Assembly: GCF_026153455.1 (NCBI RefSeq)
Contig: NZ_CP110629.1
Coordinates: 868,001-932,000, forward strand
Direction: 5' to 3'
DNA length: 64,000 nucleotides
Source of the DNA: Marinimicrobium sp. C6131
Lineage (GTDB): Bacteria > Pseudomonadota > Gammaproteobacteria > Pseudomonadales > Cellvibrionaceae
Below, in pieces: positions 44,300-51,711 of this stretch. A program made the translations under genes and the position numbers. The notes under the pieces are model-generated. The model saw only the letters and a list, made by a program, of their open reading frames with translations, did not search any database and was not told the origin of the DNA. Position 1 is the stretch's first letter. Every line of letters begins with the position of its first letter.

Positions 44300-45469
44300 C
44301 TAAACCGCTCGCCCATTGACCAACGACTGGTCCAAAACCCGCTGCACCAAGGCATTTACCTTCCGCTGCAATTCCATCAAAATATGCCGCAAATACGTCC
44401 GGCTAATATCCGCACTCTCCACCACCTCAGGCCGACCAATCAGCATCAGGATTTTACGTACCAGGTATAGAACCCAACGAGAAACGGTGTCAGCGAGTTT
44501 GATGCCTTTGTCCAGAATAACCGCGATGGAGTCCAACAGCGTCAACTGCGTTGATCCCGCGGCCGACAACAAGCGGGCCGCCCCGGTCATGCAGCGTTCG
44601 AGCACATACACCAGTGCTCGACCGAGCCACTCCAGGCTATCCATGCTGAAACTGACCAGGTGGTTGCTTAATAACCAATGTTCAATCTCGCGGTCCGAGC
44701 CTGACCCTTTCGGCTCAGCCAGAACCGGCCAGCTTTTTGAGCCAATGCTGGTGGCGTACTCGCCAATACTGTGGTCGCGAAGGGTTGGCATCGTCCCGAT
44801 CGCGGGTAGTTGATAGGTCCGGCCCTGCAAAGGTGCGTGAAGAAATGGCCAGATTGGGACATAGGGCACCACGTCTGAGCGGCGATATACCCGGTAAATA
44901 TTGGGCGAGCTTAATGTGTTGGACAGGGTGTTGGCGAAGCCGTGTAACCCTACGCGTGGCGCTCCGAAGGTGTAAAGGCACGGTTTTCTATGGTACGCCA
45001 ACTCGATCCATTCGGCGCACAAGCTGGCGATCGCACCGCCCAGACTGTGGCCAATGCAATGAATCTGGGTGCCGGAAATACTCGGCATTAGCGACAATAG
45101 CTGTGGGCGAATGGATTTAAACGCATCGCTAAAGCCGGCGTGTACCGGCTGATTATTGCTGGAGCGAGCGAGGGTGAAATTAGCGTTGGTCAGCCAGTCC
45201 GCCAAGTAGCTGGTGCCACGGAACACCAAAAAAGAGTGGCCTTTCAGGTTTTTCTGACCGACCAAGCATACCCCAAAAGCCGTCCTGCATTTCAAAAAGC
45301 CTGGACCGCCGGTCTTTGCTAGCAGTGGCTCATCGGAGGGGAACGTGAAAAGGTCTCCGTATCTGGCGTTCAAGGCGCGCATCGCCTCCTTCGGTGAAGG
45401 GAGTTCAGAGAACAGATATACAGCTTCGGCGAGGTCGACTGCCTGGGGGGCATCTGCGGGTTTACTCAT
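44300..45469 (-). CDS. Class 3 lipase-fold protein, possible secreted effector
   Basis: 389 residues, alpha/beta-hydrolase of the lipase class 3 family. Catalytic Ser in IHCIGHSLGGAIASLCAEW, Asp in YRRSDVVPYVP and His in TLRDHSIGEY; the upstream FLVFRGT and DWLTNANFTL are typical. The C-terminal 130 residues are helical. No signal peptide. It is preceded 44 bp upstream by a DUF6795-like gene, a pair seen with type VI secretion lipase effectors. No vgrG or PAAR gene is in the window, so effector status is an inference. Replaces the glycosylation genes often found at this spot. Confidence 0.8.
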   Translation of the reverse strand: MSKPADAPQAVDLAEAVYLFSELPSPKEAMRALNARYGDLFTFPSDEPLLAKTGGPGFLKCRTAFGVCLVGQKNLKGHSFLVFRGTSYLADWLTNANFTLARSSNNQPVHAGFSDAFKSIRPQLLSLMPSISGTQIHCIGHSLGGAIASLCAEWIELAYHRKPCLYTFGAPRVGLHGFANTLSNTLSSPNIYRVYRRSDVVPYVPIWPFLHAPLQGRTYQLPAIGTMPTLRDHSIGEYATSIGSKSWPVLAEPKGSGSDREIEHWLLSNHLVSFSMDSLEWLGRALVYVLERCMTGAARLLSAAGSTQLTLLDSIAVILDKGIKLADTVSRWVLYLVRKILMLIGRPEVVESADISRTYLRHILMELQRKVNALVQRVLDQSLVNGRAV

Positions 45470-45513
45470 CTTTCAATTCCTTTTTAAAGGCAGGGTGTTA
45501 ATGTTGGTGGACG

Positions 45514-46017
45514 TTAAAAGTTCTCCCAAATATGGCGCTTTGATGGATCAGGTTCCACGTCCCACGTACAGCGGCTGTAGATGAGACCACCACTGACCTC
45601 GATATAGTTTTCTTCAGCGGTTAGCTCACAGGTCACATTGAGTGCTTCGCCTTTGGCCTCTGCATTAGCTTGGGGAGTGCGTTTTACGCCACCCCATATT
45701 CGAATTTCAGCGTCATCGTAAAAGGCGACGACTTTCTGCGAAGCCACAAACTCCATCGGTAGAAACTTGGCGACGGTTCGCTCGGTCATCTCCGGGAAGT
45801 GAAAACGGCCGTCGGCATCGGTCGTGGTTTCATCCTGGTGTTCTGATTGCCATTTGGCCGTTCGCACCAGACGGATGTTTGCCGCCGGTACCCCATTGGC
45901 CTTCAGCACCCCTGACATTTCTGAAAACAGGCAAACTTTCCCGATATCGGTAAAACTCATCGCACAAACTCCCACAGAGGTAAGGGCCAGAAGGACCAAC
46001 AATAAGGACTTCAGCAT
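45514..46017 (-). CDS. DUF6795-like protein, putative partner of the lipase
   Basis: 167 residues. A probable signal peptide (MLKSLLLVLLALTSVGVCA) precedes DIGKVCLFSEMSGVLKANG, the typical opening of DUF6795 proteins. A carboxypeptidase-regulatory/transthyretin-like beta fold is suggested by DGRFHFPEMTERT. ATG 46017 with AGGA upstream; ATG at residue 20 would give a cytoplasmic form. As the first gene of a two-gene unit with the lipase it could be its immunity or loading protein (inference). Confidence 0.65.
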   Translation of the reverse strand: MLKSLLLVLLALTSVGVCAMSFTDIGKVCLFSEMSGVLKANGVPAANIRLVRTAKWQSEHQDETTTDADGRFHFPEMTERTVAKFLPMEFVASQKVVAFYDDAEIRIWGGVKRTPQANAEAKGEALNVTCELTAEENYIEVSGGLIYSRCTWDVEPDPSKRHIWENF

Positions 46018-46321
46018 GCTGAAGGTTCCTGGAGGAATGGGGTTTCGGGTGGGGTAGGGGTTTGGTGGTCCATAATCGCTCCTTGTGGTGTGGATTCCTG
46101 ATGGCGAAAACTATCACCGGGCATCTGCGGGGGCAAGAGGTCAGGCGGGGTTTTGTGAACCAGGTCAAAAGCCCACCAGCGCGCTCGGACCGATTCGCCC
46201 TGCGCAAACTGCCTTTCTATCCGTAGGGCGATGAGATGGTCTCCTCCCCTCCTAATCGGCGTCGCGATGCGCCAAGATAGGGGAGGAATAAGTTCCTATC
46301 TGAGATGAGTGGGAGGAGACC

Positions 46322-47356
46322 ATGGCAAAGCTTACAACGATTGGCATTGACCTCGCAAAGAATGAGTTTGCAGTGTACGGACTGGGCCCGAATGGCCAGT
46401 GCGGGTGGAGGCGCAAATTGCGCCGCAAGCAACTGCTTAATCAGATGGCAAAGCTGGCCCCTTGCAAGGTAGCCATGGAAGCCTGCGCCAGCGCCCATTA
46501 CTGGGGGCGCAAGCTACAGGCACTGGGGCACGAAGTGAAGCTGCTGCCGGCCCAGCATGTGAAGGCGTATCTGCGGGGCCAGAAGAACGACTACAACGAT
46601 GCCCAGGCGATCGCCGAGGCCTGTGAGCACGGACGAATCCGCCCGGTGGCGATCAAGAGTATCGAGCAGCAGGATGAGCAGATGCTGCACAAGCTGCGCC
46701 GCAGCGTGATCGCTGAGCGCACCCGGATGGGCAACCGGCTGCGAGGCTTGCTCGCCGAGTACGGTGTCATCATCCCTGAGGGGATAGCGGCCCTGCGCCG
46801 GGAACTGCCCCTGGCGCTGGAGGATGCCGAGAACGAGTTGAGCCCACGGGCTCGGCAGTTGCTGCACCGTCAGTATCAGCGCTTCCTGGAGGTAGAAGAG
46901 GAGTTGGCCTGGTATGACCAGGAGGTGAAGCGACAGGCCAAAGCCGATGAGGTCTGCCAACGCCTGGATGCGCTGCCGGGTGTTGGCCCGGTGGTAGCCA
47001 GCCAGCTCAAAGGCTGGATGGGCGATGGCCAGCAGTTCGGCCGGGGGCGGGATGCCTCGGCGGCACTGGGGGTAATACCGAGACAGAACAGCACCGGTGG
47101 CAAGGAGGTCCTTCTGGGGATCAGCAAACGGGGTGATCCCTATGTGCGGGCGCAGGTGATCCACGGAGCTCGGGCGGTGGTGTCACGAGCGGACCAGAAA
47201 AGCGACCCGCTCAGCCGCTGGATCCAGCGCATCAAGGCCGAGCGGGGGTTCAACAAAGCCACCGTAGCGCTGGCCAACAAGTTAGTCCGCATGGCCTGGG
47301 TGATCATCGCCCGAGGCGAGCGGTACCGGCCGATCGAGGAGCGAATGGCCGGATAA
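46322..47356 (+). CDS. IS110-family DEDD transposase, copy 1
   Basis: 344-residue recombinase. The RuvC-like DEDD domain shows Asp10 (IGIDLAKNEF), Glu53 (AMEACASAHYW), Asp90 and Asp93 (KNDYNDAQAIAEA). The C-terminal Transposase_20 domain has DALPGVGPVVASQLKGW and a conserved serine in RQNSTGGKE (Ser257, the likely nucleophile by analogy with the family). IS110 enzymes use an element-encoded RNA to choose donor and target. The start region GGGAGGAGACCATGG repeats the terminal inverted repeat. Identical protein to copy 2. Confidence 0.95.
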   Translation: MAKLTTIGIDLAKNEFAVYGLGPNGQCGWRRKLRRKQLLNQMAKLAPCKVAMEACASAHYWGRKLQALGHEVKLLPAQHVKAYLRGQKNDYNDAQAIAEACEHGRIRPVAIKSIEQQDEQMLHKLRRSVIAERTRMGNRLRGLLAEYGVIIPEGIAALRRELPLALEDAENELSPRARQLLHRQYQRFLEVEEELAWYDQEVKRQAKADEVCQRLDALPGVGPVVASQLKGWMGDGQQFGRGRDASAALGVIPRQNSTGGKEVLLGISKRGDPYVRAQVIHGARAVVSRADQKSDPLSRWIQRIKAERGFNKATVALANKLVRMAWVIIARGERYRPIEERMAG

Positions 47357-47658
47357 GTTAATCAGGGAGCGAGTGGAATAGACAAACGAGGCGACGTAGA
47401 TAGTTACGGAGGTAAACCTTCCCTCAGGTTGCGAGGGTCACAGCGATCGATGGCATAACAGGTCAGACCGGCCTGCCGAAAACCTGACTTATCCGAGGGC
47501 CCCAAAGGCCGTTAGGGCGATGAGGACGGCAGGCGCGCATCTTCCATCAAGGCCAGAGGCGACAAAGCCGCCTCGTTCAACAGGCCGGATATACGGGAGC
47601 CAACCTGTCCCTGACATCGAGCACTGAGACCTTGCAAACGGGGAGGAGACCATATACG
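47357..47658 (+). ncRNA. Predicted bridge/seek RNA region of IS copy 1
   Basis: Non-coding 3' end of the IS. CTTATCCG (47488-47495) is the complement of the right junction CGGATAAG (47657-47664). TAGGGCGATGAG (47513-47524) equals the left junction 46224-46235 over 12 nt and forms the loop of the stem GCCGT / ACGGC (47508-47512 with 47526-47530). ATATACGG (47589-47596) equals the right IS junction (47652-47659). RNA ends are not determined; assignment follows the IS110 bridge-RNA principle. Confidence 0.6.
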
Positions 47659-47660
47659 GA

Positions 47661-47690
47661 TAAGCGCTGCAAGGCACGCATCCGCCGTTA
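47661..47690. repeat. Right half of the REP-like target of IS copy 1
   Basis: TAAGCGCTGCAAGGCACGCATCCGCC: continuation of the REP-like unit whose left half (GTAGGGCG) lies at 46223-46230 on the other side of the IS. Confidence 0.7.
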
Positions 47691-47724
47691 CCCAGTATTC
47701 ACACTGGCCTCCATGTGGTGCCGT

Positions 47725-48756
47725 CTACACTCCTCCGTCACCAGGCGACAAAAATACGTCGTCAAGCGAGCCCGCATCCAACACCCGATCACCCCAGGCT
47801 TCGAGCTGCTCCAGAGGGGCAGCTTCCACCTTCTGCCGGGTCGCTTCGTCAACCGCCTCAAACCGTTTGCTTTAAAAGCGCAGCAGCATCGCCGCCGCCT
47901 CTTGCTGTCGGCCTTCGAGTTGCCCTTGCAAACGATCCTCTTGACGGCCTTCCTGCCGACCTTTCTCCAAGCCTTCACGCTTCCACTGTTCAGTCCAGTC
48001 GTCCAGCTTTTCCGCCAACATGGCATCTACCTCGTTCAGGTTCTGAAGCTCCGGGATGGCTTCGTTTCTAAATCTTACTCTCAACAGCCGGTTTAGCCAA
48101 ATAGCGACCGAGCGCTGTAGCGGGCGGCTGTCCGGCCCGCTGAGTAGGGCGGTAAGCTGCTTTACCCGGTGGTGCAACTCATGGGTGCTCTGACTGAAGC
48201 CCAAGCCGATCACATGGCCCAGCACGTTGTCGGGGTACGCATCACTGAAACGCTCGGGAATATCCCTCTCCTCTACCAGGCAGTAGTTCAACTCCGGTAC
48301 AAAGCGAGCCAGGCCCGGATGGGGGCGGTGTACCAAATCTGCCACATTAATCGGGCTGGTCCAGTCGCGGGCACCGCTATAGAGCACAATCGGCAGTACC
48401 GGTGGTAGTTTCTGGCCTTTGCGCAGGGGCTCATGGCGGATGATGTCCTGATAGAGCAGGCCCACATAGGTCATGATCCGACAGGCCATAAAATAGTCAT
48501 CCGAGGACTGAAACTCAATCAGTAGGTAAAGGTACACCCAATTCGGCCCCATTTTCGCCCGCCAGATGCTGTCATCGTGTCGCTCGCGCAGGTCATCGGT
48601 GGCGAAGCTGGCTTTGAGCGGCTCCAGGGTGTCGAAGTCCAACTCGTTGATCCACTCAGGCTTGACGAAGCCCTCCAGCAGCTCTTTAACCATCCTGGGG
48701 TTGCTGAACAGCAACTTATACCCCGTGTCGAATGGGGTGGCATCCTTGGCTTTATG
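47725..48756 (-). pseudogene. Broken Rpn/YhgA-type PD-(D/E)XK nuclease gene
   Basis: Rpn-family recombination-promoting nuclease homologue. The minus frame reads DTGYKLLFSNPRMVKELLEG, LYLLIEFQSSDDYFMACRIM (E-x-Q of the nuclease core) and a Gln/Gly/Arg-rich tail. Two defects are visible. No start codon lies between the upstream stop and the conserved DTGYKLLFS (only an internal TTG at 48714). A TAA at 47872-47874 interrupts the frame, after which the normal family C-terminus continues in the same frame to TAG 47725 (VDEATRQKVEAAPLEQLEAW). Remnant of a mobile-type gene beside the IS. Confidence 0.8.
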
Positions 48757-48813
48757 TCAACGCTATATGGAGCGACATGGGTGGATGGGCGAGGCTCTAA
48801 AGCAAGAATTGGG

Positions 48814-49032
48814 CAGATAAGCGCTGCAAGGCGCGCATCCGCCGTTCCCAGCTCTGATGCGACCTCCAACCGGTGGATGACGGGGCTTGCGCCCCTTATG
48901 CCACCCTACGGCAAGGGCAGAGCAGGCCCGTAGACCGGGGTAGCGCGAAGCGCGCAATCCGACAACCTGGGTGGTAATGGTGGATTTTGGGGGTTATTTG
49001 TTGGATTACGCTTCGCTAATCCGACCTACTTG
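48814..49032. repeat. Cluster of REP-like palindromes upstream of fliC
   Basis: At least four units: a GATAAGCGCTGCAAGG...GCATCCGCC half-unit (48814-48849), a GGTGGATGACGGGGCTTGCG...CACCCTACGG unit (48871-48911), a GGTAGCGCGAAGCGCGCAAT unit (about 48938-48960) and GGATTACGCTTCGCTAATCC (49003-49022, perfect 6-bp arms). Together with the fliC promoter it fills the 486-bp gap before fliC; no gene is seen. Confidence 0.7.
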
Positions 49033-49116
49033 AGGGTTGCGTCGTTCTTAACCCATTGAAAATTAAAGAAAAACTGAAAATCAAGCCGGTTTGGCGCAAA
49101 AAATCCAAAATTCTCC

Positions 49117-49143
49117 TAAAGCTCCCTCATGATGGGTCGATAA
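49117..49143 (+). promoter_or_regulatory. Sigma28 (FliA) promoter of fliC
   Basis: TAAA (49117-49120), 15-bp spacer, GTCGATAA (49136-49143), 11 of 12 positions of the FliA consensus TAAA-N15-GCCGATAA. About 100 bp upstream of the fliC start. Confidence 0.9.
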
Positions 49144-49242
49144 CCTTTACAGAAGACCTGGTGACCGACTGTTCCGGGCTTCACTGTCCGAATGATCCAC
49201 GGCTGGTAAAGCCTGTGAACAAAACAACTTAGGAGATCCATC

Positions 49243-50997
49243 ATGGCTCTAGTAATCAATACCAATGTGGCCTCACTGAACACTCAGCGTCAGCTGATGC
49301 AGTCTGGCAATGCTCTGGACCAGGCGACAGAACGTCTGGCGTCCGGTAACCGCATCAACTCCGCCAAAGACGACGCCGCGGGTCTGGCGATTTCCAACCG
49401 CATGACCTCCCAGGTTCGCGGTCTGAACCAGGCCGTGCGTAACGCGAACGACGGTATTTCCATGATTCAGACCGCTGAAGGCGCTCTGCAGGAAGGTACC
49501 AATATTCTGCAGCGGATGCGTGAGCTGGCTGTACAGTCTGCCAACGGCATTTACTCCGACAGCGACCGTAGCACCCTGAACGCCGAAGTTCAGCAGCTCA
49601 AGACGGAGCTGAACCGTATTGCTGAAGAAACCACCTTTAACGGCCAGGCTTTGCTGGACGGCAGTCTGAATAATACCTTGCTGCAAGTGGGTTCTGAGCA
49701 GGATCAGACCATTTCGGTATCCGTTGGTGCATTCAGCACTAGCGCATTGGGTGGGACCTCTGGAGATATCGTTGGTGAGGCGACCGCTAATGGTATCGCT
49801 GATCTTACTGCCCTGGATGGTACTGACACCATTAGTATCAATGATACGTTGATCGATGCATCAGACGCGGCAGGCGGCACCTTAAACGAAGCATTGGCGA
49901 GTATCAATGCCGATTTGGATGGAAAAGGTGCAGAAGTTTCCAGCTTGGTTGAAGTAGAAGCGGCGAGTGGTGGGTCTGGTCGACTTGTTTCCGGCACTGA
50001 TGTGCTGACGCTGACTTTGACAGATGGCGATGGGCGCACTCAGGTGACTGAAATTAGTGGAACCAGCAGTATGGAGGAATTAGCCGCTAAAATTACCGAA
50101 GAGACGTCCATTACTGCCACTTTGAATGACGATGGTGCGTTGGTGATGAGCGCAGAGGGAGCGACGTCAATTGCTTTTTCCGGAACAGGTGATGCTGTCG
50201 CAAACGCAGGGCTTACCGGTGTTTCTGCCTCGACTAACTTTTCGTTGGTTGTGAATGATACCAGCGCAGATAAACGCGGTGTAACCATCGAAGCTGCCGG
50301 GACGTATGCTGCAAGTGCAGACCTAGGCATAGACTTGCAGGATAGCAACGGAAACATTACTGGCGCTGCAGTGACGTCCGAATCGACCACTCCAACAGGT
50401 GCTCAAAGCCTTGCCGAAGGTGACTTGATCATCAATGGGGTTGAGATTGGTCAGATTGATGCGGGTGCCGCTGTAGGCGACACAGTAGATGAAGCCATTC
50501 GGGTCATTAACGAGTCTTCAAATGAAACTGGAGTCGTGGCATTTGAGGGTAGCACGGCGAATACCATAGCACTTCGTTCTGCCAATGGTGAGGAAATCTC
50601 CATTAAATATGGAGATTCAGCCACAGCGCAAGACGTGTTGGACATTGTTGGACTCCAGGAGCGTAACGCATCGCAAGGCACCGGGTCTGTGGCCAGTGTG
50701 GATATCTCAACCTCTGAAGGTGCTCAGAAGGCAATTGGTGTCATAGATTCAGCCATCGAGCAAGTAGGTGCCACTCGCGCTGAGCTTGGTGCCGTCAACA
50801 ACCGTCTGGACTTCACCGTATCCAACCTGAGCAACGTTGCCGAGAAGACCTCCGCTGCCCGCTCACGGATCACCGATGCGGACTTCGCGGCGGAAACCGC
50901 CAACCTGAGTAAGGCGCAGGTACTCCAGCAGGCCGCCCAGGCGATGCTGGCCCAGGCCAACGCCCGTCCTCAGCAGGTGCTGTCGCTGCTGCAGTAA
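49243..50997 (+). CDS. fliC: Flagellin
   Basis: 584-residue filament subunit. D0/D1 N-terminus MALVINTNVASLNTQRQLMQ, RLASGNRINSAKDDAAGLAI and ANDGISMIQTAEGALQEGTN; C-terminal helices ARSRITDADFAAETANLSKA and AQANARPQQVLSLLQ. The central surface domain (about 165-490) is Ala/Ser/Thr/Asp-rich with visibly lower GC than the ends, as expected of a variable antigenic region possibly acquired by exchange. GGAG precedes ATG 49243. Confidence 0.97.
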   Translation: MALVINTNVASLNTQRQLMQSGNALDQATERLASGNRINSAKDDAAGLAISNRMTSQVRGLNQAVRNANDGISMIQTAEGALQEGTNILQRMRELAVQSANGIYSDSDRSTLNAEVQQLKTELNRIAEETTFNGQALLDGSLNNTLLQVGSEQDQTISVSVGAFSTSALGGTSGDIVGEATANGIADLTALDGTDTISINDTLIDASDAAGGTLNEALASINADLDGKGAEVSSLVEVEAASGGSGRLVSGTDVLTLTLTDGDGRTQVTEISGTSSMEELAAKITEETSITATLNDDGALVMSAEGATSIAFSGTGDAVANAGLTGVSASTNFSLVVNDTSADKRGVTIEAAGTYAASADLGIDLQDSNGNITGAAVTSESTTPTGAQSLAEGDLIINGVEIGQIDAGAAVGDTVDEAIRVINESSNETGVVAFEGSTANTIALRSANGEEISIKYGDSATAQDVLDIVGLQERNASQGTGSVASVDISTSEGAQKAIGVIDSAIEQVGATRAELGAVNNRLDFTVSNLSNVAEKTSAARSRITDADFAAETANLSKAQVLQQAAQAMLAQANARPQQVLSLLQ

Positions 50998-51008
50998 TAG
51001 CTGAGCCC

Positions 51009-51028
51009 TCCCCCGGGTAACCGGGGGA
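51009..51028 (+). terminator. Hairpin between fliC and flaG
   Basis: CCCCCGG / CCGGGGG stem with a 4-nt GTAA loop, 12 bp after the fliC stop and without a T run. Probably stabilises the abundant fliC mRNA or partly terminates before flaG. Confidence 0.45.
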
Positions 51029-51049
51029 AACCCTTGAGAGGGATGTACC

Positions 51050-51466
51050 ATGAGTGAAGTGACGACGTTAAACAACAATGCCCGCCAAGAGCTCTACGGA
51101 GCGAAAGGCGGTCGGCAAGCTTCACCTGATACAACCCGTCAAGCGGCAAAAGAGGGAGGCAAGTCATTGCCGCCCTCTGTTTCGTTGGAACCGGCCAAAC
51201 GCTCTTATGCTGAGAAGCAGAGTGAGCGGCAGACACAGATGGCGGACAATGTCCGCGACGCGGTCGCCCAGATGAATGAATACATCCAGGCAACCCAGCG
51301 TGATCTGCGCTTCAGTATTGACCGGGACTCCGGGGAAACCATTGTCAAAGTGCTCGACCGGCAAACCGAGGAAGTGATTCGTCAGATCCCGGACGAAATC
51401 TTTCTTGAACTGGCACGAAACTTGAGTGTCGATGAGCCGGTGCACCTTTTCAGTGAGCAGGCTTAA
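51050..51466 (+). CDS. flaG: Flagellar protein FlaG
   Basis: 138-residue FlaG-family protein; in polar flagellates it affects filament length. The conserved C-terminal domain (about 70-135) has LRFSIDRDSGETIVKVLDRQ and VIRQIPDEIFLELARNL; the N-terminus is disordered. Ends at a terminator; between fliC and fliD as in Pseudomonas. Confidence 0.92.
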   Translation: MSEVTTLNNNARQELYGAKGGRQASPDTTRQAAKEGGKSLPPSVSLEPAKRSYAEKQSERQTQMADNVRDAVAQMNEYIQATQRDLRFSIDRDSGETIVKVLDRQTEEVIRQIPDEIFLELARNLSVDEPVHLFSEQA

Positions 51467-51492
51467 CGGGCTGCAATCAGACTGTAAAAACG

Positions 51493-51526
51493 AAAAAGGG
51501 CGCCTCACAAGGGTGCCCTTTTTTCT
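51493..51526 (+). terminator. Rho-independent terminator after flaG
   Basis: AAAAAGGGCGCC / GGTGCCCTTTTTT with a 7-nt loop (one G-T pair) and T run, 27 bp after the flaG stop. Confidence 0.9.
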
Positions 51527-51608
51527 ATTGTGGGGCCTTTGTCCAAGAGCTTTCTGATCAAGGTTGTGATCGCCGTCACGGCGGCTGGAAGAATTTCTGT
51601 AATCAGGC

Positions 51609-51635
51609 TAAAGTTTAACCAAAAGCGGCCGACAG
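51609..51635 (+). promoter_or_regulatory. Sigma28-like promoter of fliD
   Basis: TAAA (51609-51612), 15-bp spacer, GCCGACAG (51628-51635; 6 of 8 in the -10), 76 bp upstream of fliD. Preceded by GGC as at the fliS promoter (shared GGCTAAAGTTT). Confidence 0.65.
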
Positions 51636-51711
51636 CCGTTACAGCACGCGGTCAATGTCCGCCGCACAGACCGGTTGATCGTCTTCACCGTCACTTCAGG
51701 GTACTCAGGTT

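Larger units (their letters stand above)
46231..47658 (+). mobile_element. IS110-family (IS1111-type) insertion sequence, copy 1
   Basis: 1428 bp. Sub-terminal perfect inverted repeats ATGGTCTCCTCCCC (46236-46249) and GGGGAGGAGACCAT (47640-47653) lie 5 bp inside each end, a mark of the IS1111 group. One DEDD transposase, a short 5' and a long (about 300 bp) 3' non-coding end. No target duplication; a CG dinucleotide is present at both junctions. The element splits a REP-like sequence: GTAGGGCG to the left and GATAAG...GCATCCGCC to the right. Copy 2 at 62245-63672 is inverted and appears identical. Confidence 0.92.

Noticed and set aside
47489..47677. 62-codon minus-strand frame in the IS 3' end
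   Set aside because: Lies over the guide-like RNA segments and structured stems; fits a non-coding RNA, not a protein.
47688..48026. 112-codon minus-strand frame beside the Rpn remnant
   Set aside because: Lys/Arg-rich out-of-frame shadow of the real Rpn C-terminus, which reads in another frame with family-like sequence.
48577..48933. 118-codon plus-strand frame across the Rpn remnant and REP cluster
   Set aside because: Antisense to the Rpn remnant and running through REP palindromes; no gene features.
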